From NCBI GenBank assembly GCA_022565805.1, contig JAIULZ010000007.1:1-56508 (forward strand): 56,508 nucleotides of DNA, given 5' to 3'. The notes under the pieces were generated by a model. The model did not search any database. It saw only the letters and a list, made by a program, of their open reading frames with translations, and had not been told where the DNA came from. Origin of the DNA: Balneolales bacterium (GTDB taxonomy: Bacteria > Bacteroidota > Rhodothermia > Balneolales > Cyclonatronaceae). The position numbers were made by a program, and so were the translations under genes. This document shows, piece after piece, positions 9,879-17,689 of the stretch (position 1 is the stretch's first letter; each line of letters starts with the position of its first letter).

Positions 9879-9996
9879 TATTCTATCCAGTATACAGTTA
9901 AAAGTGCGGCATGAATAAGCAGCGGTGATCAAATAAACATGCTTTGAACAGAAGCGATAAGGCAACTAAGCATGATTTTATTAAGGTTGAGCACCG

Positions 9997-10023
9997 CCGC
10001 CGGATCCTGTGAAAATCCGGCGG
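9997..10023. other. GC-rich hairpin between two envelope genes
   Basis: Perfect 9-bp inverted repeat, CCGCCGGAT and ATCCGGCGG, with a 9-base loop. It lies between a T9SS-tailed protein gene and the downstream TonB receptor gene on the minus strand. No T-run follows on either strand, so it is not a canonical intrinsic terminator. It could be a processing or stabilising hairpin, or part of a factor-dependent terminator. Confidence 0.5.
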
Positions 10024-10084
10024 GCGCTACTCTTATTTCATTTCTCAACAGCAGGAACTGAAGCCATCCTGCTTAGATCAGGCT

Positions 10085-11278
10085 CTATTTTATGAGCGTC
10101 ATCATACGGGTAACCACTTCCCCGGCAGACTGCAGTCGGTACATATAGGTACCCGATGCGAGTGAGGAAGCATCAAACTGAATACTGTGCGTACCGGCAG
10201 ACATATGCTGATTAAGCACCGTAGCCACACGTCGTCCGTTCACATCAAATACATCCAGAGTAACCTCGCCCGATGCAGGCAGGTCGAAACGGATCATGGT
10301 ACTTGGGTTAAACGGATTTGGATAGTTTTGCTCTAAAGATAGTTTGTTGGGAAGATCCAGTCCAGGCTCGGTAGATACAGGTGGCTCGGTTTCAATAATC
10401 CCCAGCTCTTCTGCTTTTTCAACCGCAAGATCGAGCATATCATCCACATCATCCAGATCAGATCCGTGGGTGAAGGCAAGCCATACGTAGGCGGTATCTC
10501 CGGTAGCAATCTGGCTAATATTACCAAAATTCATAAACGCCCATCCGCCATCGGGTCCGGCTGTAATAGATGATGCCGGAAATCCTTCCTGCTCAACAAT
10601 ATCCCAACGGGCAAAATCGCGTGCATTGTCGCGAAGCGGGTCTGTAGAATCATACTCATCAAAATCGAGCAAAACCACGCCTACTGGATCGTGAGTTAAC
10701 GACTGCAACCCTATAGAGCCATCGTTATTAAAGATGTAAAGACGCTCGGTATTAGCATCCCATTCGAGAGTTTCGCCACCAAACTGCTCAAAAATCTTGC
10801 CTCTTAAAAGAGCTGTAAACTTAAATTCCTCATCCTCGAGTCTTATCACTCCCAGTCGAGCAAGGCCGTAGCGCTGCTCTTTAAACATTCTTACCAAAGT
10901 ATGAACTTCGAGATCGACCGGCGGATTAGAACGGAATGAGTTATCCATGAGAAGCTCGCGAACGTATTCAAGCGAGTCGGCTCCGGTGTAGTAAACCGTA
11001 TCTACAAGTGCGAAATCATCAGGATCGTCGTTTGGATTCCAAACGTAGGAGTCGTTTAAACCAACCAGCTGATAAAAGCGGTCAATCATTTTATCCTCTA
11101 CGGAATCGTAGCGGCCATCTGCACCATCATATGTTTGTATTCTGCCGAAAGCATTTGTAGTTGATACAAATGAAAAAGTAGTGTCGTTATGCGGAAAAAA
11201 CTGAGCCTCGGCTTCTTCTGCTTCTAAAAGCAAAAGACCGGCAAGAATCAGCGTTCCGGTTAGTAGCAAACGTTTCAT
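10085..11278 (-). CDS. Secreted protein with canonical T9SS type A sorting domain
   Basis: Start chosen at the ATG at 11278, which opens a signal peptide (MKRLLLTGTLILAGLLLLEA, cut near AEAQ); the frame is open to 11326 but the extra residues do not fit. The final 80 residues are a textbook type A sorting tail: LEQNYPNPFNPSTMIRFDLP, then VFDVNGRRVATVL and a last strand MYRLQSAGEVVTRMMTLIK. The preceding 300 residues are acidic and rich in Asp and Tyr and match no family I know. It is exported by Sec and T9SS and either anchored to the surface or released. It sits between the pullulanase gene and the TonB receptor on the same strand, with its own intergenic regions on both sides. Confidence 0.85.
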   Translation of the reverse strand: MKRLLLTGTLILAGLLLLEAEEAEAQFFPHNDTTFSFVSTTNAFGRIQTYDGADGRYDSVEDKMIDRFYQLVGLNDSYVWNPNDDPDDFALVDTVYYTGADSLEYVRELLMDNSFRSNPPVDLEVHTLVRMFKEQRYGLARLGVIRLEDEEFKFTALLRGKIFEQFGGETLEWDANTERLYIFNNDGSIGLQSLTHDPVGVVLLDFDEYDSTDPLRDNARDFARWDIVEQEGFPASSITAGPDGGWAFMNFGNISQIATGDTAYVWLAFTHGSDLDDVDDMLDLAVEKAEELGIIETEPPVSTEPGLDLPNKLSLEQNYPNPFNPSTMIRFDLPASGEVTLDVFDVNGRRVATVLNQHMSAGTHSIQFDASSLASGTYMYRLQSAGEVVTRMMTLIK

Positions 11279-11502
11279 AAGCAATATTCCCCGGTTGTAG
11301 TTTATGATATAAGCAGATTTCATCAATCTGTACAGCTTAGATTAGATTTTTGTAAAACCAGCTTTTTTTGATTTCAGATTTTATTCCGGACATTTTGAAG
11401 CCTGAACACTACTTATTAATCTGACTGTAGACTTGGCTCTGAAATATCCGGTTTTTAACAATTACTTAATGAAGTAAAGAAAAATATTTTTCATAATCAA
11501 AC

Positions 11503-11528
11503 ATAAATGAAAAATTTGTTTCATTTAT
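11503..11528. promoter_or_regulatory. Perfect 10-bp inverted repeat, candidate operator
   Basis: ATAAATGAAA and TTTCATTTAT flank a 6-base spacer. The repeat lies about 225 bp upstream of the T9SS-tailed protein gene and just beyond the pullulanase terminator. It could be a protein-binding site or an AT-rich hairpin; no known consensus is claimed. Confidence 0.4.
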
Positions 11529-11532
11529 TAGC

Positions 11533-11570
11533 AAAAAAAATACCCTCCGGATTTCTCCATCGGGTATTTT
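11533..11570 (-). terminator. Intrinsic terminator of the pullulanase gene
   Basis: Read on the minus strand, AAAATACCC and GGGTATTTT form a stem that runs into an uninterrupted T-tract. It lies about 50 bp beyond the pullulanase stop codon and separates that transcript from the next minus-strand gene. The rest of the 340-bp gap between the two genes holds only the inverted repeat at 11503-11528. Confidence 0.85.
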
Positions 11571-11619
11571 ATCTAATCAATTGCAGTTCAGTTGGCTAAA
11601 GCTATTTATTCATCATCAG

Positions 11620-14475
11620 TCAGAGTTCATTACAAACAAAAGCTCCTTGTCTGCCCTGCCGGGGTTGCACCAGTACTGCTGCCGTAAGTGCAGGAATAGT
11701 TACATCACCCTGAGACGAAACCACCGTGCCTTTTACAATTTCATCTGCGCCGTTCTGCTGTATATGATGTAGCCTCAAACCTTCTATTCCGGTGGAGAAA
11801 TTCTGGCTTTCCAGCGCTGCGTTAAAAATAATTACGAGACCGTTATAGCGCGAATCAAGCTCACGACCGGCACATCTACCATCCGAAACCGACATTACAA
11901 TAAGACCAGGAACTTGATCCGGTCCTGTATTATGAAATGCCACTCGCTTCATTACATCTTCGGGATCGAGCAGGCGAAGCAAACCTGTGCTGTAACGAAT
12001 ACGAAGCTGATCTTTAAAGATTTCATGGGCAAGACGCATGTGTTCTTCAGCCGGTAGGCTAAGCTCGTTTTTCAGGAAAACCTCCTGCTGCTCCCATCGG
12101 TCTCTGTTATCCCAGGCCGGTGGTAATCCTTTGCCCCAATTGTGGGTTTGCATGGTAAAATCTACCCTGTTGAACCAGTCGCCAGAGTCGAAGCTGTTTC
12201 TATCCAGAGATTTAGATCTTAAAATATCGCTTCCCATTTGGTGAAACGGCACGCCCTGACCAAAATTAATCATCGCAAGGCTTAGCATGTGAACTCGCAC
12301 TCGGTCTTCGGTGCTCATATCGAGCGGAAGCTTGGTTTGCGTATTATCCCAAAGCGTTTCATTATCGTGCTTATCGATATAGTTAATGGTTTCCTGCGGC
12401 ATATCCGTAAAGCCAATCATATCGTTAAAGCCGGTTACGATATCGCCGGAGCTGTTTTGATATCTGTAGGCGCGCATATTTCCCGCCAATCCCACACGAA
12501 TACGATCGCCCTGCGATAATAGCTCTCTGCGCTGCGCATCAGCATCGTCGCCGGCATCTTCATTCGGGAACAAAAACTGACCGCTCGTAAAGCCCTGAAA
12601 GCGTCCGCTATCGGTGAAATTACGACCTCTTATACCATCTCTTTTGCGGTCGTTGAAATTTCCGATACCGGTTCCGTTGGTCATGAACTGCGTAGCCTGA
12701 TCGAAAATGCGATTATCAGCGACTTCACCAAAATTCCAGCCCTCACCATAAATATAAATATTAGCACCATCAACACCGTGCTCTTCCAGCGTTAGCAGCT
12801 CAAGCTCATCCTGCAACCGCTTCATGGTTTCAAGTGAATGATGCCCCATCAAATCGAAGCGAAAAGAGTCTATTTTGTAATGCTTAGCCCAGAAAACAAC
12901 CGAATCGATCAGCAGTCTTTCCATCATAAAATGTTCCGACGCGGTATTTGGGCAGCAGGTAGAGGTTTCGATATTTCCGGAAAAAACATCGTAACGCTGA
13001 TAATAACCGGGAACCACTCGATCTAAAACTGATCTTCTTGTGAGTCCGTGAGCCGACGTATGGTTGTAAACCACGTCTACCACAACTTTAAATCCAATTT
13101 CGTGTAGCGCTTTCACCATTTCACGAAACTCTATAATTCGCTGAACGCCTTCCGGGTCGGTAGAGTAGCTACCCTCGATGGCGTTAAAGTGAAACGGGTC
13201 GTAGCCCCAGTTAAACCCATCCATAAAAGCCAGCGAATTGTAGCGACCGCGCAAACTGTATGGCAGCTGTATACTTTTGGTTACAGGGTTTTCGGCCGCA
13301 AGTTGCTCGAAAGCTTCGATAATAGGCATATCCCCAAAACGCTCGCAATAAGGCTTAAGCTCTTCGGAATTAGCCATTTCTTCGCAAATTTTGCTGTATG
13401 GATCGGCTATATCGATACGATTTTCCCGATTTTCGATTACCGTTGTTATATCAAAAACGGGAAGCAGGTGAATGTGCGTAAGGCCGGCATCGCGCAAAGC
13501 TTTAAGATGAGCCATTCCATTAGAAAGCGCCCTGCTGTTTCTCCCATTATATGTAAAAGCCATAAATGTGCCACGGTCCTGCTCTTCAACCGATTCATCC
13601 AATGCGCTAAAATCGCGAACATGCACTTCGTATAGGGTGATGTCGGTCGGGCGAGGAAGCTGCTTCCGGATTGAATCCCATCCATCGGGCTTTAGCTCGG
13701 GATCACCGGCAATATTTGCGAACTGCGAGTAGTAGCTGTCTGTAGACAAGCTTACTGAGTACGGGTCTGTAACTTCATACGTATTGATCTGCGAGTTCTC
13801 ATGATGAAATACCGTCATGTTAAAACGGTAGAATGCGCGATCCCACTCTGATACCGGTCCTGAAAAATGCCACACCCCGGTTGAAGCGTCAAACCGATCG
13901 GCTTCCACTCTCGATACTTCCTCTTTCTGATTGGAATACAGCACCAGTTCGACATTTTGAGCGGTTGGGGCCCAAAGCCGCAAATGCAATGTATTTCCAT
14001 CATAAATCGGACCAAGCATACCTTCAAAAGCAAAAAGCTCATCAATAACGCCGGGAAACTGTACCCGTGTTGCTTCAATAACGTTTCCTGAAGCATCCAA
14101 AGCTACGGCAACAAGCTGACCTGTAATCGCATCATATATTTCTTCTGAACCTGCTGAAAGCGAGAAAACCGGCCAGTCCTGAATATGTCTGTATTTATTT
14201 GCTGTCTCGGCATCCAGTTCTCCTTCTCTGCTCAGCAGAATTCTGCCATCTGCGTTCTGGTTCCCGGCCGAAAGATCTAGCTCAGCGTTACGGCTATATA
14301 TAAGGGCAAATTGATCTGCATCGGCCTGTGTGTACCAAAGCAACTGACTACTGGAAATCCAATGAGCGGAAGCATTTTCTATTTCTGGTGATTCCTTGGA
14401 ACAGGCACTTAGAATAAAAATGAAAAAAACGAGGGGAAAAAGATAATTTCCCAAGTTAAAATGAGTTGAGCACAT
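11620..14475 (-). CDS. pulA: Type I pullulanase (GH13), lipoprotein
   Basis: This 951-residue enzyme would cleave alpha-1,6 branch bonds of pullulan, limit dextrins or glycogen. The N-terminus is a lipoprotein signal with lipobox LSAC, so the enzyme is anchored in the envelope. A CBM48-like domain (FEGMLGPIYDGNTLHLRLWA) precedes the GH13 barrel. Conserved regions are VVVDVVYNHT, SFRFDLMGHH (nucleophile Asp), YGEGWNFGEV (acid/base Glu) and YIDKHDNETL. The pullulanase-specific signature appears as FNWGYDP in place of the usual YNWGYDP. It is a single-gene unit with its own terminator and a LacI/cre-like operator about 205 bp upstream, which fits control by a maltose or glucan regulator. The regulator gene is not in the window. 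Confidence 0.93.
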   Translation of the reverse strand: MCSTHFNLGNYLFPLVFFIFILSACSKESPEIENASAHWISSSQLLWYTQADADQFALIYSRNAELDLSAGNQNADGRILLSREGELDAETANKYRHIQDWPVFSLSAGSEEIYDAITGQLVAVALDASGNVIEATRVQFPGVIDELFAFEGMLGPIYDGNTLHLRLWAPTAQNVELVLYSNQKEEVSRVEADRFDASTGVWHFSGPVSEWDRAFYRFNMTVFHHENSQINTYEVTDPYSVSLSTDSYYSQFANIAGDPELKPDGWDSIRKQLPRPTDITLYEVHVRDFSALDESVEEQDRGTFMAFTYNGRNSRALSNGMAHLKALRDAGLTHIHLLPVFDITTVIENRENRIDIADPYSKICEEMANSEELKPYCERFGDMPIIEAFEQLAAENPVTKSIQLPYSLRGRYNSLAFMDGFNWGYDPFHFNAIEGSYSTDPEGVQRIIEFREMVKALHEIGFKVVVDVVYNHTSAHGLTRRSVLDRVVPGYYQRYDVFSGNIETSTCCPNTASEHFMMERLLIDSVVFWAKHYKIDSFRFDLMGHHSLETMKRLQDELELLTLEEHGVDGANIYIYGEGWNFGEVADNRIFDQATQFMTNGTGIGNFNDRKRDGIRGRNFTDSGRFQGFTSGQFLFPNEDAGDDADAQRRELLSQGDRIRVGLAGNMRAYRYQNSSGDIVTGFNDMIGFTDMPQETINYIDKHDNETLWDNTQTKLPLDMSTEDRVRVHMLSLAMINFGQGVPFHQMGSDILRSKSLDRNSFDSGDWFNRVDFTMQTHNWGKGLPPAWDNRDRWEQQEVFLKNELSLPAEEHMRLAHEIFKDQLRIRYSTGLLRLLDPEDVMKRVAFHNTGPDQVPGLIVMSVSDGRCAGRELDSRYNGLVIIFNAALESQNFSTGIEGLRLHHIQQNGADEIVKGTVVSSQGDVTIPALTAAVLVQPRQGRQGAFVCNEL

Positions 14476-15126
14476 AATCTGTATACATTTATAGTTTGTT
14501 TGATTTAGGTGATTTATACCTTGGTTATGGTCAGAATCCAGTCATAAAAGTGCGTAATACGATCCTAATAATTTGGTATAAATGCTGTTAAATCCGGGTG
14601 GCGGATTTACTGTAAAAACGTCTTATCACGCAAAGACCGAAAATGGCCAGACAAATTTCGGGAATAATACGGCAAGGAAAATGTAAACGCTTACAACCCT
14701 AAATAAATGAAATGGGATGCGTTTGATAGCCCAAAACTGCCCTGTAAATATAGAAGAAATTGCGTTGTAAAACTGTACTAAAACTTCAGATTATCACAGA
14801 TAAGGTTTTGTGGTCATAGCCGGATTTCAAATTACCCGCAAACCGTTTTCCGGATGTTGTCGAATTGCAACAAATAGATAGGTCAAAAATCTTTTTAAGA
14901 GAATATTCCATTTGGGCAAAATAGCCCGAGAATCGATACTAAGCATGTATCATATCAAATTTGCCATTTAATAGGCATATTAAATGTAGAATTTTACAAT
15001 AAAGTCGACTTTAGCCTGGCTTATTATTTCCATAGCAGAACAAATTGCTTCTTAACTGTGGAAATATGATCTTAACCCTTTCTCATAAAACCTGAATTTC
15101 ATTTTTTTCGCCATTCCGGCAAATGC
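14476..15126. other. Divergent intergenic region pulA/tdk with several inverted repeats
   Basis: This 651-bp region separates divergently transcribed pulA and tdk and holds no gene that I can support. Besides the LacI-like operator it contains a perfect inverted repeat, CATTTAAT-N6-ATTAAATG, at 14965-14986. There is also a long-arm pair, TATTTCCA and TGGAAATA, at 15025-15032 and 15059-15066, on the tdk side. These may be operators or mRNA hairpins. I could not assign a clear promoter. Confidence 0.5.
14682..14695. promoter_or_regulatory. LacI-family / cre-like operator upstream of pulA
   Basis: TGTAAACGCTTACA is an inverted repeat around a central CG and matches the CcpA cre consensus TGWAANCGNTNWCA at every position. 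That consensus is shared in form by many LacI-family sugar regulators. It lies in the divergent region between pulA (minus) and tdk (plus), about 205 bp from pulA. A role in controlling pulA is inferred from the glucan substrate. It could also affect tdk, 430 bp away, but less plausibly. Confidence 0.65.
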
Positions 15127-15792
15127 ATGTTTACAGAACCAACAATTTTAAATCGTAGGGTTGGATGGATTGAAGTTATTTGTGGGGGAATGTTCAGCGG
15201 TAAAACCGAGGAGCTTATCCGCAGGGCCCGCAGAGCGCAAATAGCTGGTCAGCGGGTGGTAATTGTAAAGCCTGCAATCGATAAGCGATATTCCGAAGAA
15301 ATGATAGTATCCCACAACTCCACCTCATTACCCGGCATCATCGCCTCTACGGCTGATCAGATTGTTCTTATGACGGGAAACGCTGAGGTTGTTTGTATAG
15401 ACGAGGCACAGTTTTTCGACAACAGGCTGGTAGACGTGGCCAATACCTTAGCCAACGACGGTAAAAGAGTAATTTTAGCTGGTCTGGATATGGACTACCT
15501 TGGCAGGCCGTTCGAGCCTATGCCTCACTTGCTTGCCATAGCCGAATATGTAACAAAATTGCATGCTATTTGCGCAGAAAGCGGGCATATTGCCAATTTC
15601 TCTCAACGAATTACGCAAAGCGGCGATCGGATTCTAGTTGGCGAAAAAGACGCCTATGAACCACGGGCAAGGCATTGTTTCCGGCCACCTGTAGATCAGA
15701 AAAAAGGCAGAGAAATTATTCCATTCGACAATGGCGGAGTAAAAGCCGGTACAGACGGTAACAATTTAAAGTCTTCGGATTCCGACGCGTAA
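15127..15792 (+). CDS. tdk: Thymidine kinase (type 2)
   Basis: Phosphorylates thymidine with ATP in pyrimidine salvage. The 221-residue protein shows the Walker A loop GGMFSGKTEE near residues 19-28, the Walker B-like VVCIDEAQFF with the catalytic Glu, and the substrate loop region (AGLDMDYLGRPFEPMPHLL). The structural zinc site of most type 2 kinases is degenerate: where a CxxC pair is usual the sequence reads AICAESGH, and the later CxxC/H is RHCF. Zn-free variants are, to my knowledge, common in Bacteroidota-type kinases. A polar tail after residue 200 is extra. nupC follows 37 bp downstream, making an uptake and phosphorylation unit. Confidence 0.93.
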   Translation: MFTEPTILNRRVGWIEVICGGMFSGKTEELIRRARRAQIAGQRVVIVKPAIDKRYSEEMIVSHNSTSLPGIIASTADQIVLMTGNAEVVCIDEAQFFDNRLVDVANTLANDGKRVILAGLDMDYLGRPFEPMPHLLAIAEYVTKLHAICAESGHIANFSQRITQSGDRILVGEKDAYEPRARHCFRPPVDQKKGREIIPFDNGGVKAGTDGNNLKSSDSDA

Positions 15793-15829
15793 CAAACATA
15801 GCTCACTTCCTTCTTTATAACTTATATAT

Positions 15830-17176
15830 ATGGACTTAATTCGCGGGATTATTGGCATCGCCATTATACTGGGCATTGCACTTGCCCTTAGCAACAACAG
15901 AAAGGCGGTTAACTGGAGGCTGGTTGGTATTGGTATTTCCATACAAATTACGCTGGCCGTTTTTATTCTTAAAGGTGCTGCTATGGCAGAATTTTTTGCA
16001 CCTTTAGGCTATCCCAAGCTCTTCTTCAGCTTTGTTTCTTCCTTTTTTGTGGCAGTATTGGATTTTACCACCGAAGGAGCAACATTTATCTTCGGCGATT
16101 TAGCCAAAGGTCCGGGAATGGAGGGAAGCCTGGGTTTCTTTTTTGCTTTTCAAGTATTACCCACCATTGTTTTCTTTGCGTCTATTACCACCTTACTCTA
16201 CCATTACGGCATATTGCAGTTCATAGTTAAGATTATGGCAAGCGGCATGCAAAAACTAATGGGGACCTCCGGAGCCGAATCTCTGTCTGTAGTTGCCAAT
16301 ATATTTGTAGGGCAAACCGAAGCGCCACTTGTAGTAAAGCCGTATATCGAGAAAATGACCAAATCGGAGCTTTTAGCCGTAATGACCGGAGGCATGGCTA
16401 CAATTGCCGGCGGTATTATGGCCGCTTATATTCAAATGCTCGGCGATTCGTATGCTCAGGCTAATGACCTGGCTCTTGCTGTTGGCCGGCAGCTATTTGC
16501 AGAGCAATTACTAGGCGCAAGTCTCATGGCTGCTCCAGCAGCTCTGGTAATTGCCAAAATACTTTACCCGGAAACCGAAGAGCCTGTAACCAGAGGAGAT
16601 GTAAAGCTCGAGGTAGAAAAAATAGATGCAAATGGTATAGAGGCTGCTTCCTCCGGAGCTTCGGAAGGTCTAAAACTTTCCCTTAACGTAGGTGCCATGC
16701 TACTCGCTTTTATTGCGCTTCTGGCACTTATTAATAGCTTCCTTGGTTTTGCCGGAACTTTGCCAAATTCAATAGGTGAATTTGTTGGTCTGGATATACC
16801 CATTTTTGAGGTAACCATTCAGGGAATTCTGGGCTACATTTTCGCACCACTCGCTTTTCTTATTGGTGTTCCCTGGCACGATTCTGTAGCTGTTGGCTCC
16901 ATGATAGGCACCAAAATAGTACTTACCGAGTTCATTGCCTTCTTAGATTTGTCGCAATTTGTACTCGAAGGTACTTTAGATGAGAGAACTGTTTTTATGG
17001 CAACCTTTGCTTTATGCGGTTTTGCTAACTTTTCTTCCATTGCGATACAAATCGGTGGAATTGGCGGACTCGCGCCCGGTCGAAAATCCGATTTGGCCAG
17101 ATTTGGTCTGCTTGCCGTAATGGCTGGCACTCTTGCCAATATGATGACAGCAACTCTGGCGGGAGTATTATTTTAG
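15830..17176 (+). CDS. nupC: NupC-family concentrative nucleoside transporter
   Basis: This 448-residue polytopic inner-membrane protein belongs to the CNT family, which imports nucleosides with H+ or Na+. Visible features are the VFVGQTEAPLVVKPYI-like re-entrant segment, the GGMATIAGGIMAAYI motif and the C-terminal GTKIVLTEFIAF. The last corresponds to the family signature GxKxxxNEFVA, with Thr in place of Asn. A charged cytoplasmic loop around residues 245-275 is typical. It lies 37 bp after tdk on the same strand, so the two are probably one operon for thymidine and other pyrimidine nucleoside salvage. Confidence 0.92.
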   Translation: MDLIRGIIGIAIILGIALALSNNRKAVNWRLVGIGISIQITLAVFILKGAAMAEFFAPLGYPKLFFSFVSSFFVAVLDFTTEGATFIFGDLAKGPGMEGSLGFFFAFQVLPTIVFFASITTLLYHYGILQFIVKIMASGMQKLMGTSGAESLSVVANIFVGQTEAPLVVKPYIEKMTKSELLAVMTGGMATIAGGIMAAYIQMLGDSYAQANDLALAVGRQLFAEQLLGASLMAAPAALVIAKILYPETEEPVTRGDVKLEVEKIDANGIEAASSGASEGLKLSLNVGAMLLAFIALLALINSFLGFAGTLPNSIGEFVGLDIPIFEVTIQGILGYIFAPLAFLIGVPWHDSVAVGSMIGTKIVLTEFIAFLDLSQFVLEGTLDERTVFMATFALCGFANFSSIAIQIGGIGGLAPGRKSDLARFGLLAVMAGTLANMMTATLAGVLF

Positions 17177-17689
17177 CCGGTACACCGTAGTTACCACCCA
17201 ATCTTTTCCATATCTAAACAAACCTTCCTTAAGGAAACGTTATTCAGAACATAAACAGCCTCCAAACAGGAAAAACTGTAGTGACCTGCCTAAGTGAACA
17301 ATTTCAAATAAATAAGCAGTAAAGTAAGCGAGCATTTCGTATCGGTTTGCTTAAAAGGTTAATCCTTACTTTGTTCATTTTTTTAGTTATTTTGGCATGT
17401 CATTTCACCTGTAAAACAGCTGGTCTTTTATAATAACTTCAGAATTTATCCGTTTTTCAACGATTAAATTAATTACATGCTTTACCATATGCTGTTCTTA
17501 CAACAGAGTCTGGTAAAGCAATTACAGATAGTGGCTCCTCGCTAGAGCAGCCATCATAAAGCACCAAAACAGACTCGCTACATTAAGAAGCAAAAACCAT
17601 TACACAAGCAGGATGTCGCGAATACAATCATTGTTTCTTCCCTCCTGCCAACAATCTCAAACAAACGATCACTAACTTTTTATATAACT
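17177..17689. other. Intergenic region, nothing recognised
   Basis: 513 bp between nupC and the first PPIase gene, both on the plus strand. I see no reading frame, RNA gene or strong terminator. A promoter for the chaperone cluster must lie here or just upstream but cannot be assigned from a motif. Confidence 0.4.

Noticed and set aside
9997-10023. GC-rich hairpin as an intrinsic terminator
   Set aside because: No T-run on either strand, so it is recorded only as a hairpin.
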